Assembly: GCF_035982055.1 (NCBI RefSeq)
Contig: NZ_CP108427.1
Location: forward strand, 5,517,001-5,581,000
Direction: 5' to 3'
DNA length: 64,000 nt
Source: Streptomyces sp. NBC_01288
Lineage (GTDB): Bacteria > Actinomycetota > Actinomycetes > Streptomycetales > Streptomycetaceae
How positions within the stretch are numbered: the first letter of the stretch is position 1; every line of letters starts with the position of its first letter. The notes under the pieces are model-generated. The model did no database searches. It saw only the letters and a program-made list of their open reading frames with translations, and had not been told where the DNA came from. The translations under genes were made by a program, and so were the position numbers. This document shows, in pieces, positions 55,967-63,740 of the stretch.

Positions 55967-56725
55967 TCATGTAGAGGGAGTTGCACGGAGGCTGTACCCG
56001 AGCCCCCGCACGGTGTGGATGAGCCGCGGTTCGCCGCGGCTCTCCAGTTTCCGGCGCAGGTACATGACGTACACATCAAGGGTGTTGGACGCGGGCTCGA
56101 AGTCGAAGCCCCACACGTGCCGGTGGATCTGCGACCGGGTGAGCGCGGCACCCGGATGCCTCAACAGGTACTCCAGCAACAGGAATTCGGTCCGCGTGAG
56201 ATCGAGCGGCAGGCCGTCACGGGCGACGGTGCGGGTACGCAGGTCCATGACCAGATCCTGGAAGACGAGCCGTTCGAGCTCGGGCGGATGCTCGTCGGCG
56301 GCGTTCCGCTGGGCACCGCGCCGCAGCAACGCCCGTACACGCGCGAGGAGTTCCTCGACGGCGAACGGTTTCGAGAGGTAGTCGTCGGCACCGTTGTCGA
56401 GGGCGACGATCCGGTCGCCGACCGCGTCCCGCCCGGTGATCATCAGGATCGGCACGGTGGACCCGGAGGCACGGATACGCCGGGTGGCGGCGAGCCCGTC
56501 CAACTCTGGCATGGTGACGTCCATCAGCACGAGGTCCGGCGCGGAGGCATCATCCGGCACACCGAGGGACAGGCCGAGAGATACACCGAGAGATACGCCG
56601 AGCAGATCGAGCGCGGTACGGCCGTCTCCGGCGAGAACGGTCTCGTACCCCTCGAATCTGAGCAGCCGCCCAAGCCCTTCGCGTACGTCCACGTCGTCGT
56701 CGGCAAGCAGGATCTTCCGCGCCAT
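55967..56725 (-). CDS. OmpR-family response regulator with LGVS-repeat insert
   Basis: This 252-residue protein has a receiver domain with acidic pocket LLADDDVDVRE, phosphorylated Asp in LVLMDVTMPELDG, and the Thr/Lys switch (MITGRDA, YLSKPFAVEELL). A PhoB-type winged helix follows (LTRTEFLLLEYLL ... [13 protein letters not shown]). Between helix 2 and strand 3 sits a repetitive LGVSLGVSLGLSLGVPDD insert, absent from normal receivers. No kinase is adjacent; the nearest is the CssS-like kinase at 61146. It is convergent with the ABC exporter, with stops 3 bases apart. ATG 56725 is used. Confidence 0.9.
   Translation of the reverse strand: MARKILLADDDVDVREGLGRLLRFEGYETVLAGDGRTALDLLGVSLGVSLGLSLGVPDDASAPDLVLMDVTMPELDGLAATRRIRASGSTVPILMITGRDAVGDRIVALDNGADDYLSKPFAVEELLARVRALLRRGAQRNAADEHPPELERLVFQDLVMDLRTRTVARDGLPLDLTRTEFLLLEYLLRHPGAALTRSQIHRHVWGFDFEPASNTLDVYVMYLRRKLESRGEPRLIHTVRGLGYSLRATPST
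56558..56602. repeat. Short tandem repeat inside the response regulator
   Basis: Near-perfect 12-base units related to CACCGAGAGATA occur about four times and keep the reading frame. They encode the Leu-Gly-Val-Ser repeats in the receiver domain. Confidence 0.8.
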
Positions 56726-56769
56726 CTGAACACGGTGTGACGGGCGGCTGTGCTGGGGCTGGCAGGGGG

Positions 56770-57501
56770 TTATGCGTGGGCTAGGGCTCGGATGTAGCGC
56801 CGACGGAAGAGAGGGGCGAGGAGGGCGTAGGCGGCGAGGGGGGCGCAGAAGAGCAGGAGGAAGGGGTGGGGATCGCCGTCGGTGACGGCCTCCCACACCA
56901 CATACCCGATGGCGGCGAAGAGAACGAGCAGGGCCCCGGTGATCGCTCGCTCCCGGGCCTTGCGGTACGCGGCCCGCTCGCGGATGCGCACTTCGACCGC
57001 CGGGCGCCGCTCCCAGGTCATGCCCCGGTGCCGGGCGGCCGCGGTGTGCAGGCCGGCGACCTCGGCCCAGAGGTCCGGGAGCTGCCAGTCGTCGAGGTGG
57101 GGGAGGCGTGCCCTGCGGCCGTCGTTGTCGTAGAGGTAGGTCAACGACTTGACGTCGGCTCTGCGTTGGCCCGGATTGGTCTCTACGCGGAGATCGTAGA
57201 TGTCGTGCCAGGCCCACCTGCGCACGCGGAAGGCTCCGCGGGTGGAGACACCGTCGGTCCCTACGGTGGTGCGCCCCCGTCGCACGGTGAGAATCGCCCA
57301 GACACCCAGCAGCGCCATGAGCGCCACCGCGAGCAGCCTGTACCGGCCGGGGATGGTGTCGGGCCGCGCCATCTGAAGAGCGAAGTTCACTTGGACGATG
57401 CACAGGGCGGCGAACCTTCCCCGGGACATCTTTCTCCGCCTGCGGTACTCCCGCTCGACCCCACGTCCGTCGTCGCGGTCGTCCTCGTCGTCCCCGCCCA
57501 T
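56770..57501 (-). CDS. PH-domain-like membrane protein, paralog 1
   Basis: This 243-residue protein has an acidic N-terminus (MGGDDEDDRDDG), two membrane helices, and a PH-like module around residues 75-155. The module reads TTVGTDGVSTRGAFRVRRWA, then DIYDLRVE ... LTYLYDNDGRRARLPHLDDW. Two more helices follow near the end. The order membrane-PH-membrane is common for small actinobacterial PH proteins of unknown role. ATG 57501 has GGGGAGGG. It is followed, in the direction of transcription, by the response regulator gene. Confidence 0.75.
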   Translation of the reverse strand: MGGDDEDDRDDGRGVEREYRRRRKMSRGRFAALCIVQVNFALQMARPDTIPGRYRLLAVALMALLGVWAILTVRRGRTTVGTDGVSTRGAFRVRRWAWHDIYDLRVETNPGQRRADVKSLTYLYDNDGRRARLPHLDDWQLPDLWAEVAGLHTAAARHRGMTWERRPAVEVRIRERAAYRKARERAITGALLVLFAAIGYVVWEAVTDGDPHPFLLLFCAPLAAYALLAPLFRRRYIRALAHA

Positions 57502-57593
57502 CGACCCTCCCCAGAGCCTGTGTTGGGGGCGATCCTAAGGGCGGGAGCTGTGCCGGGCCGGGAGGGGGTGAGCCGGGGTTCGGTTCGCAGGGG

Positions 57594-58190
57594 CTACGCC
57601 AGGAACACGAACGCCGCGAACACGGCGATGAAGCCAGTGAGGCAGGCGAATTCCCAGGCTTTGCGGTGCCGTGCGCGCCGACGGATCAACGCTTCTGTCG
57701 CGGGCCTCGGCTCCCAGGTCGTGCCGTGGTGCAGGGCGGCCGTGGCGCGCAGGTCGGCGATCTCGGCGTGGAAGTCCGGGAGTTGCCAGTCGTCGACGTA
57801 AGGGAGGAGGAATCGGCGGCCCTGGACGTCGTAGAGATAGGTCAACCACTCGGATCCGTCCAGTTTCCCGGCGTGGTTGAGTTCGGGCCGGATGTCGTAG
57901 ACGGTGTGCCAGGTTCGCGTCACCGACCGCAGGGTTCCGCGCGCGGTGATTCCGTCGGTGCCCACGATCGTGCGTCCCCGCCATCGGAACAACAGCATCG
58001 CGGTGAGCGAACTCAGCAGGATCGTCACGATCGCTGTCCTGGACGGCACGCCGGCGACATCGGAGTCCGTCGTCAGCTGGAGGACACAGTTCGCGACGAT
58101 GACAGTCAGGGGGATGAGCCGCCGCCAGGACGACCGTCTTCGTCGGCCGTACTCCCGCTCGATGCCGCGCTCGTGCACGTCCTCGCCCAT
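57594..58190 (-). CDS. PH-domain-like membrane protein, paralog 2
   Basis: This 198-residue protein is a paralog of the product at 56770, with the same GIEREYGRRRRSSWRR start. The IVGTDGITARG ... YDIRPE and WLTYLYDVQGRRFLLPYVDDW blocks match. It has two helices early and one at the very end; the last helix of paralog 1 is missing. ATG 58190 follows GGGGGAG. It arose by tandem duplication. Function is unknown. Confidence 0.75.
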   Translation of the reverse strand: MGEDVHERGIEREYGRRRRSSWRRLIPLTVIVANCVLQLTTDSDVAGVPSRTAIVTILLSSLTAMLLFRWRGRTIVGTDGITARGTLRSVTRTWHTVYDIRPELNHAGKLDGSEWLTYLYDVQGRRFLLPYVDDWQLPDFHAEIADLRATAALHHGTTWEPRPATEALIRRRARHRKAWEFACLTGFIAVFAAFVFLA

Positions 58191-58302
58191 GACAACTCCC
58201 CCGTGTAGGACGGGTCGATGGTAGGCCGGGGAGCTGTGGGTGTCAGGAGGCGGACCGGGACCATGAAGGGCCCCGAGGTCAGTGGACGGGACCGGTCCGG
58301 GG

Positions 58303-58614
58303 TCACCGTTCGGGCTCCGGGATGCGTTCGCCGCGGCTGATGGCGATCCGGAGGGTGTCGCCGAGGGATTCGGACGCCCTGGTGAGTGCGAACCGTACGG
58401 CTCGTTCGCCGGCCTTCGGGTCGGCGAGTACGGCTTTGGCTCCGGCCAACACCTGTTCCCCGGATTCGAGTTGGGCCGCCTCGATGTCATCGGCGAGGAG
58501 GGAGAGCCGGCTGTCGTGGCTGTCGGCGCTGAGGTAACAGGGCTTGCCGTCGGGGGTGGTCCAGGGCAGCAACCGCAACTGCCGTTCGCCGTACGTGGTG
58601 TTGGGGATGGTCAT
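58303..58614 (-). CDS. Hypothetical protein next to Xre regulator
   Basis: This 103-residue protein begins MTIPNTTYGERQLRLLPWTT, with a helical, Ala/Glu-rich C-terminal part (LESGEQVLAGAKAVL). I recognise no domain, but similar proteins often sit divergent from Xre/DUF5753 genes in Streptomyces (recollection). The 238-base gap to the regulator (58615-58852) should hold both promoters. No other signal is clear there. Confidence 0.72.
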   Translation of the reverse strand: MTIPNTTYGERQLRLLPWTTPDGKPCYLSADSHDSRLSLLADDIEAAQLESGEQVLAGAKAVLADPKAGERAVRFALTRASESLGDTLRIAISRGERIPEPER

Positions 58615-58852
58615 GCCCGCACCGCCACTCCGTGGATACGGCGAGGCCCGACATCGATGCCGCGCACGAGTGCCATCAGTAGTAACTCCCAGATTCTTAC
58701 GACGCGTTCACTCATTCCGCTGCGCTCCTCTGTCCTGCCGAGTGTCCTGACGAGCGGTGATTACCGTTCGTACCTCGATGGTCACTGGTGCGGCGTACGC
58801 TGCGGAAGAGGGTTGGCGTTGTCTGCGGGCCCAGGCAACGGGGAGGGGTGAC

Positions 58853-59692
58853 GTGACCGAACAGGTTGACGCGGAGGGCGAGTCGGGGCGCGCGGTACTG
58901 GGACGGACGCTCCGGTATCTGCGCGAGAAGGCGGGAAAGTCACTCGGGCAGCTGGCCGAGGACACCGGCTACGACAAGAGCTACCTGAGCCGACTGGAGT
59001 CCGGGGAACGGCTGTCCAAGGTGACGGTCATGGAGGACCTGGACGTCTATTACGAGGCCGGTGAGCTGCTCGTCAGCCATTGGAAGGCGGCTCGGCTGGA
59101 CGCGTTCAAGGACCAGTACAAGAGGTTCATGGAGTTGGAGGCGACGGCGCGGGTGATGAGGGTGTTCACACCTGCGGTGCCGGGTCTCCTGCAGACAGAG
59201 GATTTCGCTCGCGAGGTGTTGTCTGGGGGCCAGACAACAGCAGACGCCGAGGAGATGGTCGAGGAGCAGGTAGCCGCACGGCTGGGACGGCAGTACGTGC
59301 TACGGCAGAAGCCCGCACCCGATGTCCGGATCATCATGGACGAGGTGGCGTTCCGGCGACCCGCTGCCAGCGCCCAGACCTGGCACGACCAGTTGCTTCA
59401 CCTGGAGACGGTCGCCACGTTGCCCAACGCGACCCTTCAAGTGCTGCCGTTTTCGGCGGGAGTTCATCACTACATGACGGGATCGCTGACCCTGCTCTGG
59501 CAAAAGAACGGCAGCGCCGTTGCTTACAAAGAGGGCGACGGATGCAGTCAGTTGGTTGAAGATCCGGACGATGTTCTGCGGCTCCGACTGTCCTACGATC
59601 GTCTTCGCGACCTGGCGTTGTCCCCACGGGACTCGCTGGTGTTCATCCGGGCTGTACTGAAGGAGCACAGACGTCATGACGCACACCCCTGA
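58853..59692 (+). CDS. Xre-family regulator with DUF5753 domain, second module
   Basis: This 279-residue protein has a helix-turn-helix near residue 14-70 (LGRTLRYLREKAGKSLGQLA, then YDKSYLSRLESGERL). Its DUF5753 domain reads VPGLLQTEDFAREVL ... LRLRLSYDRLRDLALSPRDS. The start is GTG 58853 with GGGAGGGG. It overlaps by 17 bases the first of two DUF397 genes and controls this small module. It is unrelated in detail to the regulator at 48174 but of the same architecture. Confidence 0.9.
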   Translation: MTEQVDAEGESGRAVLGRTLRYLREKAGKSLGQLAEDTGYDKSYLSRLESGERLSKVTVMEDLDVYYEAGELLVSHWKAARLDAFKDQYKRFMELEATARVMRVFTPAVPGLLQTEDFAREVLSGGQTTADAEEMVEEQVAARLGRQYVLRQKPAPDVRIIMDEVAFRRPAASAQTWHDQLLHLETVATLPNATLQVLPFSAGVHHYMTGSLTLLWQKNGSAVAYKEGDGCSQLVEDPDDVLRLRLSYDRLRDLALSPRDSLVFIRAVLKEHRRHDAHP

Positions 59693-59885
59693 CCTCAGCA
59701 CCGCTGCGTGGCGCAAGTCGAGCTACAGCCAAGGCGGAGCCAACGACTGCGTTGAGGTCGCCGACGGCTACACCGGTGTCGTCCCTGTCCGGGACAGCAA
59801 GACCCCGGCTAGCCGCGAGCTGGTCTTCTCGGCTGGGTCTTGGCTCGCGTTCGTGGAACTGGTTCGGGGCGGGGAGGGGGCATGA
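59676..59885 (+). CDS. DUF397 small protein, tandem copy A
   Basis: This 69-residue protein begins TPDLSTAAWRKSSYSQGGAN, then DCVEVAD and PVRDSKTP, and ends with a Trp-containing helix. This is the full DUF397 pattern. It overlaps the Xre gene by 17 bases and copy B by 4 bases (ATGA). Duplicate DUF397 genes after one regulator suggest diversification of partners. Confidence 0.88.
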   Translation: MTHTPDLSTAAWRKSSYSQGGANDCVEVADGYTGVVPVRDSKTPASRELVFSAGSWLAFVELVRGGEGA

Positions 59886-60103
59886 GGTCCGCCCCCGACC
59901 TCAGCACAGCCGCCTGGCACAAGTCGTCCTACAGCGACAGGGGTGGCACGAACTGCGTCGAGGTTGCCGACGGCCACACCGGGCTGGTCCCCGTCCGGGA
60001 CAGCAAGGCCCCCACCTCCCCGCCGTTGATCCTCGCCGCCGCGGCCTGGTCCGGGTTCGTGGACGGGGTCAAAGCCGGGGCGGCCGTGCGCACGTTCGGG
60101 TGA
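59882..60103 (+). CDS. DUF397 small protein, tandem copy B
   Basis: This 73-residue protein is a paralog of copy A, with LSTAAWHKSSYSDRGGTN, CVEVADGHTGLVPVRDSK and a diverged end. The start is ATG 59882, with GGGGAGGGGGC in the previous gene as ribosome site. It is the last gene of the regulator operon. Confidence 0.88.
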   Translation: MRSAPDLSTAAWHKSSYSDRGGTNCVEVADGHTGLVPVRDSKAPTSPPLILAAAAWSGFVDGVKAGAAVRTFG

Positions 60104-60251
60104 CGTGAGTCGAAAGGCCTGACGTTCGCCGCCGCGCCTCCCTCATCGTTGATCTTCCGGTCGAATGGACGGCCGGGAGACCAACCACCGAGAGGGAACG
60201 GACGAGCCGGTTATGGTCGTAGACACGACGCGTCGAAGGAGGGCGCCGGCC

Positions 60252-60602
60252 ATGACTGCTCACGTTGCTGAACCCGAGCCGTCCGTCCCGCCGATGCCCG
60301 AGCGGACGCCGAAGGCGCTGCTCAGGGCCATCGCGCAGCACACCCCCGAACTCCTCCCCGACTTCGACGCCCACTGGAAGTGGGCGATCGCCGACGCGTA
60401 CGACGTAGGTCCCGTGCCCGCGTTCATGGCCCGCTGGTGGGGTGAGTACGCCCTCGCCCGTGACCCCAGGCTGGACGCGCATGTCCGCGACCTCGAACAC
60501 CGTGCCGCGTACGAATGCATCGACATCGCCGAGGCCAAGGCCCTGCTCGAAGCGGCGGCGAAGATTCACTACCGGGTCCGAGACCTGGAGCCCGGCGAGT
60601 GA
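60252..60602 (+). CDS. DUF6247-family protein (putative antitoxin)
   Basis: This 116-residue protein begins MTAHVAEPEPSVPPMPERTP, contains LLPDFDAHWKWAIADAYD and FMARWWGEYALARDP, and ends ARIHYRVRDLEPGE-like (KIHYRVRDLEPGE). I recognise it as DUF6247 (recollection), usually paired with a small toxin-like gene. GAAGGAGGG precedes ATG 60252. It overlaps the following damaged gene in GTGA, so the two form one translational pair. Confidence 0.75.
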   Translation: MTAHVAEPEPSVPPMPERTPKALLRAIAQHTPELLPDFDAHWKWAIADAYDVGPVPAFMARWWGEYALARDPRLDAHVRDLEHRAAYECIDIAEAKALLEAAAKIHYRVRDLEPGE

Positions 60603-60865
60603 CCGATGGGTTCGTGAGGTCGCCATGGCAGGCGGACTGGCGAACCGATGCCCTCGCCACCATCGTCCTCGCGGTGCGAGCTGAACTGGTCGCCGCGAAG
60701 GATCCGTACTTCCGTGGCATCAATGCCGACGCCGGGTTACCCGAGAGCATGAGCGTCATGCCGGGCCGGTCCACCGAACCGAAGGGCCGCCACCTCTAGA
60801 TCGTGGTCGAAGAGGTCTTCTGGCGAGAACCTGAGCCTATCGCCCTGCCTCCGGCAGAGGAGTAG
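60599..60865 (+). pseudogene. Toxin-like partner gene, interrupted
   Basis: The frame from GTG 60599 gives 66 residues (MTDGFVRSPWQADWR ... GRSTEPKGRHL) and then meets TAG 60797-60799. The same frame continues after the stop as IVVEEVFWREPEPIAL up to TAG 60863. The part after the stop looks like the natural end of the protein, and the expected strand between KGRHL and IVVEEV seems deleted. It is probably inactive. The missing segment is inferred from remembered homologs. Confidence 0.55.
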
Positions 60866-61094
60866 CGATGGCGGAGACCCCAACTGGCCACCGAGCAACC
60901 GACGTTGGGGCGGTAGGTGAGCAGGTTGCGGAGTAAGTCGCCGCCGCGCGAGAGGTGCAGAGGGCTCTGACGCTCAGCCGAGTCCGGTGGGCCGTCCTGA
61001 AGCAAGGACGCCGCCGCGGCCTCGCCCGCGCCGAACAGGGCGTCGGAGAGGCGGAGCTGGTCGGCGCGGGGTAGCGGGACTTCTCGACCCCTCC
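60866..61094. other. Gene-free gap before cssS
   Basis: Two overlapping minus-strand frames are open here but lack ribosome sites and convincing codon use. No gene or site is recognised up to the terminator at 61095. Confidence 0.6.
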
Positions 61095-61141
61095 CCCGAA
61101 AAAGTGTGACACTTCGGCAAGAAGTGTCACACTTTTTCGGG
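61095..61141. terminator. Bidirectional terminator, perfect 20-bp stem
   Basis: CCCGAAAAAGTGTGACACTT (61095-61114) and AAGTGTCACACTTTTTCGGG (61122-61141) surround CGGCAAG. Runs of A and T inside the stem make it work in both directions, between a plus-strand pair and the convergent kinase gene. Confidence 0.92.
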
Positions 61142-61145
61142 CTAC

Positions 61146-62627
61146 CTACTGGGGGGAGGTGGAGCTTTCGGGCGGTGCAGTCGGCGCCCCCGGCATCCGT
61201 ACCGTCGCCACCGTCCCCCCACCCGGCGCGTGCGCCAACGTCACCTCTCCGCCCGCCTGTTGGACCGTGCGGGCGACGATCGACAGGCCCAACCCCGAGC
61301 CGGGCAGCGCCCGTGCACTCGGTGAACGCCAGAACCGGTCGAAGACGTGTGGGAGTTCGTCGGCGGGGATGCCGGGGCCGTGGTCGCGGACGGTGAGGAC
61401 GCCGTGGGTGAGCTGGACCTCGATCGTGCCGCCCTCGGGGCTGAACTTCACCGCGTTGTCGAGGATGTTGACGATCGCGCGTTCCAGGGCGGAGGGCTCC
61501 GACTGGACGTACCAGGACTGTACGTCGGCCGTGATCGTCAACTCCGGGCCGCGCAGGCGGGCTCGGCGCAGGGCGGATTCCACGGTGTCCTGGAGCGAGA
61601 CCACCTGGACGCGCTCACCCCGTTGGCCCTCCGAGCGGGACAACTCCTGCAAGTCGCCGATCAGGGACGCCAGTTCGGTCATCTGCGCCTTCACCGAGGC
61701 GAGCAGTGCCTTGCGGTCCGCCGGGGGGATCGGGCGGCCGGTCTCCTCGCTGCGGGTGAGGAGTTCGACGTTCGTGCGGAGGGAGGTGAGGGGGGTGCGG
61801 AGTTCGTGACCGGCGTCCGCGATGAGTTGTTGTTGCAGCTCGCGGGAGTTGGCGAGGGAGGTAGTCATGGAGTTGAAGGAGCGGGAGAGGCGGGCGATCT
61901 CGTCGTCGCTGTCCTCGTCCACGGGGATGCGGATGGCCAAGTCCTCGGTACGGGCCACGTGTTCGACGGCCTCGGTGAGTTTGTCGACGGGGCGGAGACC
62001 TGCGCGGGCGACAGCGAGGCCTGCGGCTCCGGCGCCGACGACTCCGATGCCGGAGACGAGGAGCAGGATCAGGGCCAGTTCGTTGAGCGTGTTCTGGGTG
62101 CCGTTGAGGGGTACCGCGACCAGGAGCCCGACATTGGGCCCGACAGCCCCGGAGGTCGTGGTGGTGGGGGACACGAAGCGCGTCATCACGCGTACCTCGT
62201 TGCCGTCCGTGTCCGTGCCGTTGCGGTAGTAGACCCGGTTCTCGATCGCGTTCTTGATCTCGTCCTTGTCGGCCTGGGTGACCTTGACCACTCCCGTGGA
62301 GTCACCTGAGACGCAGACCTTTCCTTTCTCCGTGACCACCTGGGAGTAGGAGTTCCGGACGATGAAACCGTTGTTGGTCTGCGGGACCGTCTCCGAACAG
62401 TTGAGGAGGGCGGACTGGACCTGCGGGATCTGACCGGGCCCCCTCATCGCCGACCTCTGCAGGTCGTTGTCCAACTGCTCGTACAACTTCCCCTGCACGA
62501 TGAACCAACAGGTCACCGAAACCGCCGCCACCCCGAACGCCACCGCCGCCGCGACCAGCATCGCCAGCCGTGACCGGATCGGCAGTGTCCGGAACCGGTG
62601 CAGGAACCGGTCGAGGACCTTCTTCAC
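61146..62627 (-). CDS. cssS: Sensor histidine kinase (CssS-like)
   Basis: This 493-residue protein has two membrane helices (near 22-41 and 185-205) flanking an outside sensor domain of about 140 residues, then a HAMP. The phospho-acceptor is His in [24 protein letters not shown]-binding N, G1 and G2 boxes follow ([30 protein letters not shown]). The start is GTG 62627, overlapping the regulator stop in GTGA. Gene order with an HtrA-like protease matches CssRS of S. lividans, the secretion-stress system (SCO4155, from memory). Confidence 0.9.
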   Translation of the reverse strand: MKKVLDRFLHRFRTLPIRSRLAMLVAAAVAFGVAAVSVTCWFIVQGKLYEQLDNDLQRSAMRGPGQIPQVQSALLNCSETVPQTNNGFIVRNSYSQVVTEKGKVCVSGDSTGVVKVTQADKDEIKNAIENRVYYRNGTDTDGNEVRVMTRFVSPTTTTSGAVGPNVGLLVAVPLNGTQNTLNELALILLLVSGIGVVGAGAAGLAVARAGLRPVDKLTEAVEHVARTEDLAIRIPVDEDSDDEIARLSRSFNSMTTSLANSRELQQQLIADAGHELRTPLTSLRTNVELLTRSEETGRPIPPADRKALLASVKAQMTELASLIGDLQELSRSEGQRGERVQVVSLQDTVESALRRARLRGPELTITADVQSWYVQSEPSALERAIVNILDNAVKFSPEGGTIEVQLTHGVLTVRDHGPGIPADELPHVFDRFWRSPSARALPGSGLGLSIVARTVQQAGGEVTLAHAPGGGTVATVRMPGAPTAPPESSTSPQ

Positions 62628-63361
62628 TCCGCGCCACCCTGCCGCAGCACATACCCCACACCACGAACCGTGTGCACAAGCCGAGGCTCGCCCCCGGCTT
62701 CCGTCTTCCGGCGCAGGTACATCACGTACACATCAAGGGAGTTGGAGGACGGCTCGAAGTCGAAGCCCCAGACCGCCTTGAGGATCTGCTCGCGGGTGAG
62801 GACCTGCCGGGGATGCGCCAGGAACATCTCCAACAGCGTGAACTCCGTGCGGGTCAGCTCGACTTGGCGGCCGTTCCGCGTCACCTCACGGGTCGCGAGG
62901 TCCATGCGGAGGTCGGCGAAGGTGAGGGAGTCGTCCTCGGGGGCGTTCCCGGCGGCGGCTGCCGCCGCGTACGAGCTGCGGCGGAGCAACGCCCTTACCC
63001 GCGCGAAGAGTTCGTCGAGTTCGAAGGGCTTGACCAGGTAGTCGTCGGCGCCCGCGTCGAGGCCGGTGACGCGGTCGCCGACCGTGTCGCGGGCCGTCAG
63101 CATCAGGATCGGGGTCGTCGTGCCGGCGCCCCGCATCCGGCGGGCCGCCGTCAGGCCGTCCATGCGCGGCATCTGGATGTCGAGGACGACCAGGTCGGGC
63201 TGGTACGCGGTCGCCTTCTCCAGCGCGTCCGCGCCGTCGACGGCGACCTCGGTGTCGTACCCCTCGAACGCGAGGCTGCGCTGGAGTGCTTCGCGTACCG
63301 CCGGCTCGTCGTCGACGATCAGGATGCGCTGGGTGTCACGGTCGCCTTCGGCGGGGCTCAT
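62624..63361 (-). CDS. cssR: OmpR-family response regulator (CssR-like)
   Basis: This 245-residue protein has a receiver with [14 protein letters not shown], phospho-Asp in [13 protein letters not shown], Thr in LTARDT and Lys in [11 protein letters not shown]. An Ala-rich linker and a winged-helix domain ([20 protein letters not shown] ... [17 protein letters not shown]) follow. It is translationally coupled to the kinase. It shares a close C-terminal domain with the orphan regulator at 55967. It presumably activates the neighbouring protease gene when misfolded exported proteins build up. Confidence 0.92.
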   Translation of the reverse strand: MSPAEGDRDTQRILIVDDEPAVREALQRSLAFEGYDTEVAVDGADALEKATAYQPDLVVLDIQMPRMDGLTAARRMRGAGTTTPILMLTARDTVGDRVTGLDAGADDYLVKPFELDELFARVRALLRRSSYAAAAAAGNAPEDDSLTFADLRMDLATREVTRNGRQVELTRTEFTLLEMFLAHPRQVLTREQILKAVWGFDFEPSSNSLDVYVMYLRRKTEAGGEPRLVHTVRGVGYVLRQGGAE

Positions 63362-63498
63362 GGCTGGATTCCTCGGGTGCGGTGGGACGGGGAGACAACG
63401 ATCGGCTGGTCGCAATCAGCCTCGCATGTTTCCCGGCCGGTGCGTGAAGAGGGGAGGAAGTGAGAAAAAGGGTGAGATCGGCTTCCCCTGTCTCCGGC

Positions 63499-63705
63499 TC
63501 AGCCTCGCATCGTCTGGAGGCGGTTCAGCGGCACCTTGCGGTGGTGCGGACGGGCCGCGCTGGTCCGCAGCCCCATCAGCTCCGGGACGGGTGCCACCTC
63601 GGGCGCCCGCGCCGCCGGCGCGTGCAGTTCGTACGCCACCCCGAGGGCCAGGCCGAGACCGGCCGCTCCGGTGTCGGTCACCGTGTGCGAAACCTGCTTG
63701 ATCAT
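63499..63705 (-). CDS. Small protein between the protease and cssR
   Basis: This 68-residue protein begins MIKQVSHTVTDTGAAGLGLA, with a short hydrophobic start, Ala/Pro-rich middle and basic end (HHRKVPLNRLQTMRG). GGGAG lies seven bases before ATG 63705. It lies between the HtrA-like gene and cssR in the same direction. I know no function; it may be a small secretion-stress component. Confidence 0.7.
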   Translation of the reverse strand: MIKQVSHTVTDTGAAGLGLALGVAYELHAPAARAPEVAPVPELMGLRTSAARPHHRKVPLNRLQTMRG

Positions 63706-63740
63706 GACGTACTCCCTACTTGGTTCGTGTGGGGCAGTGC

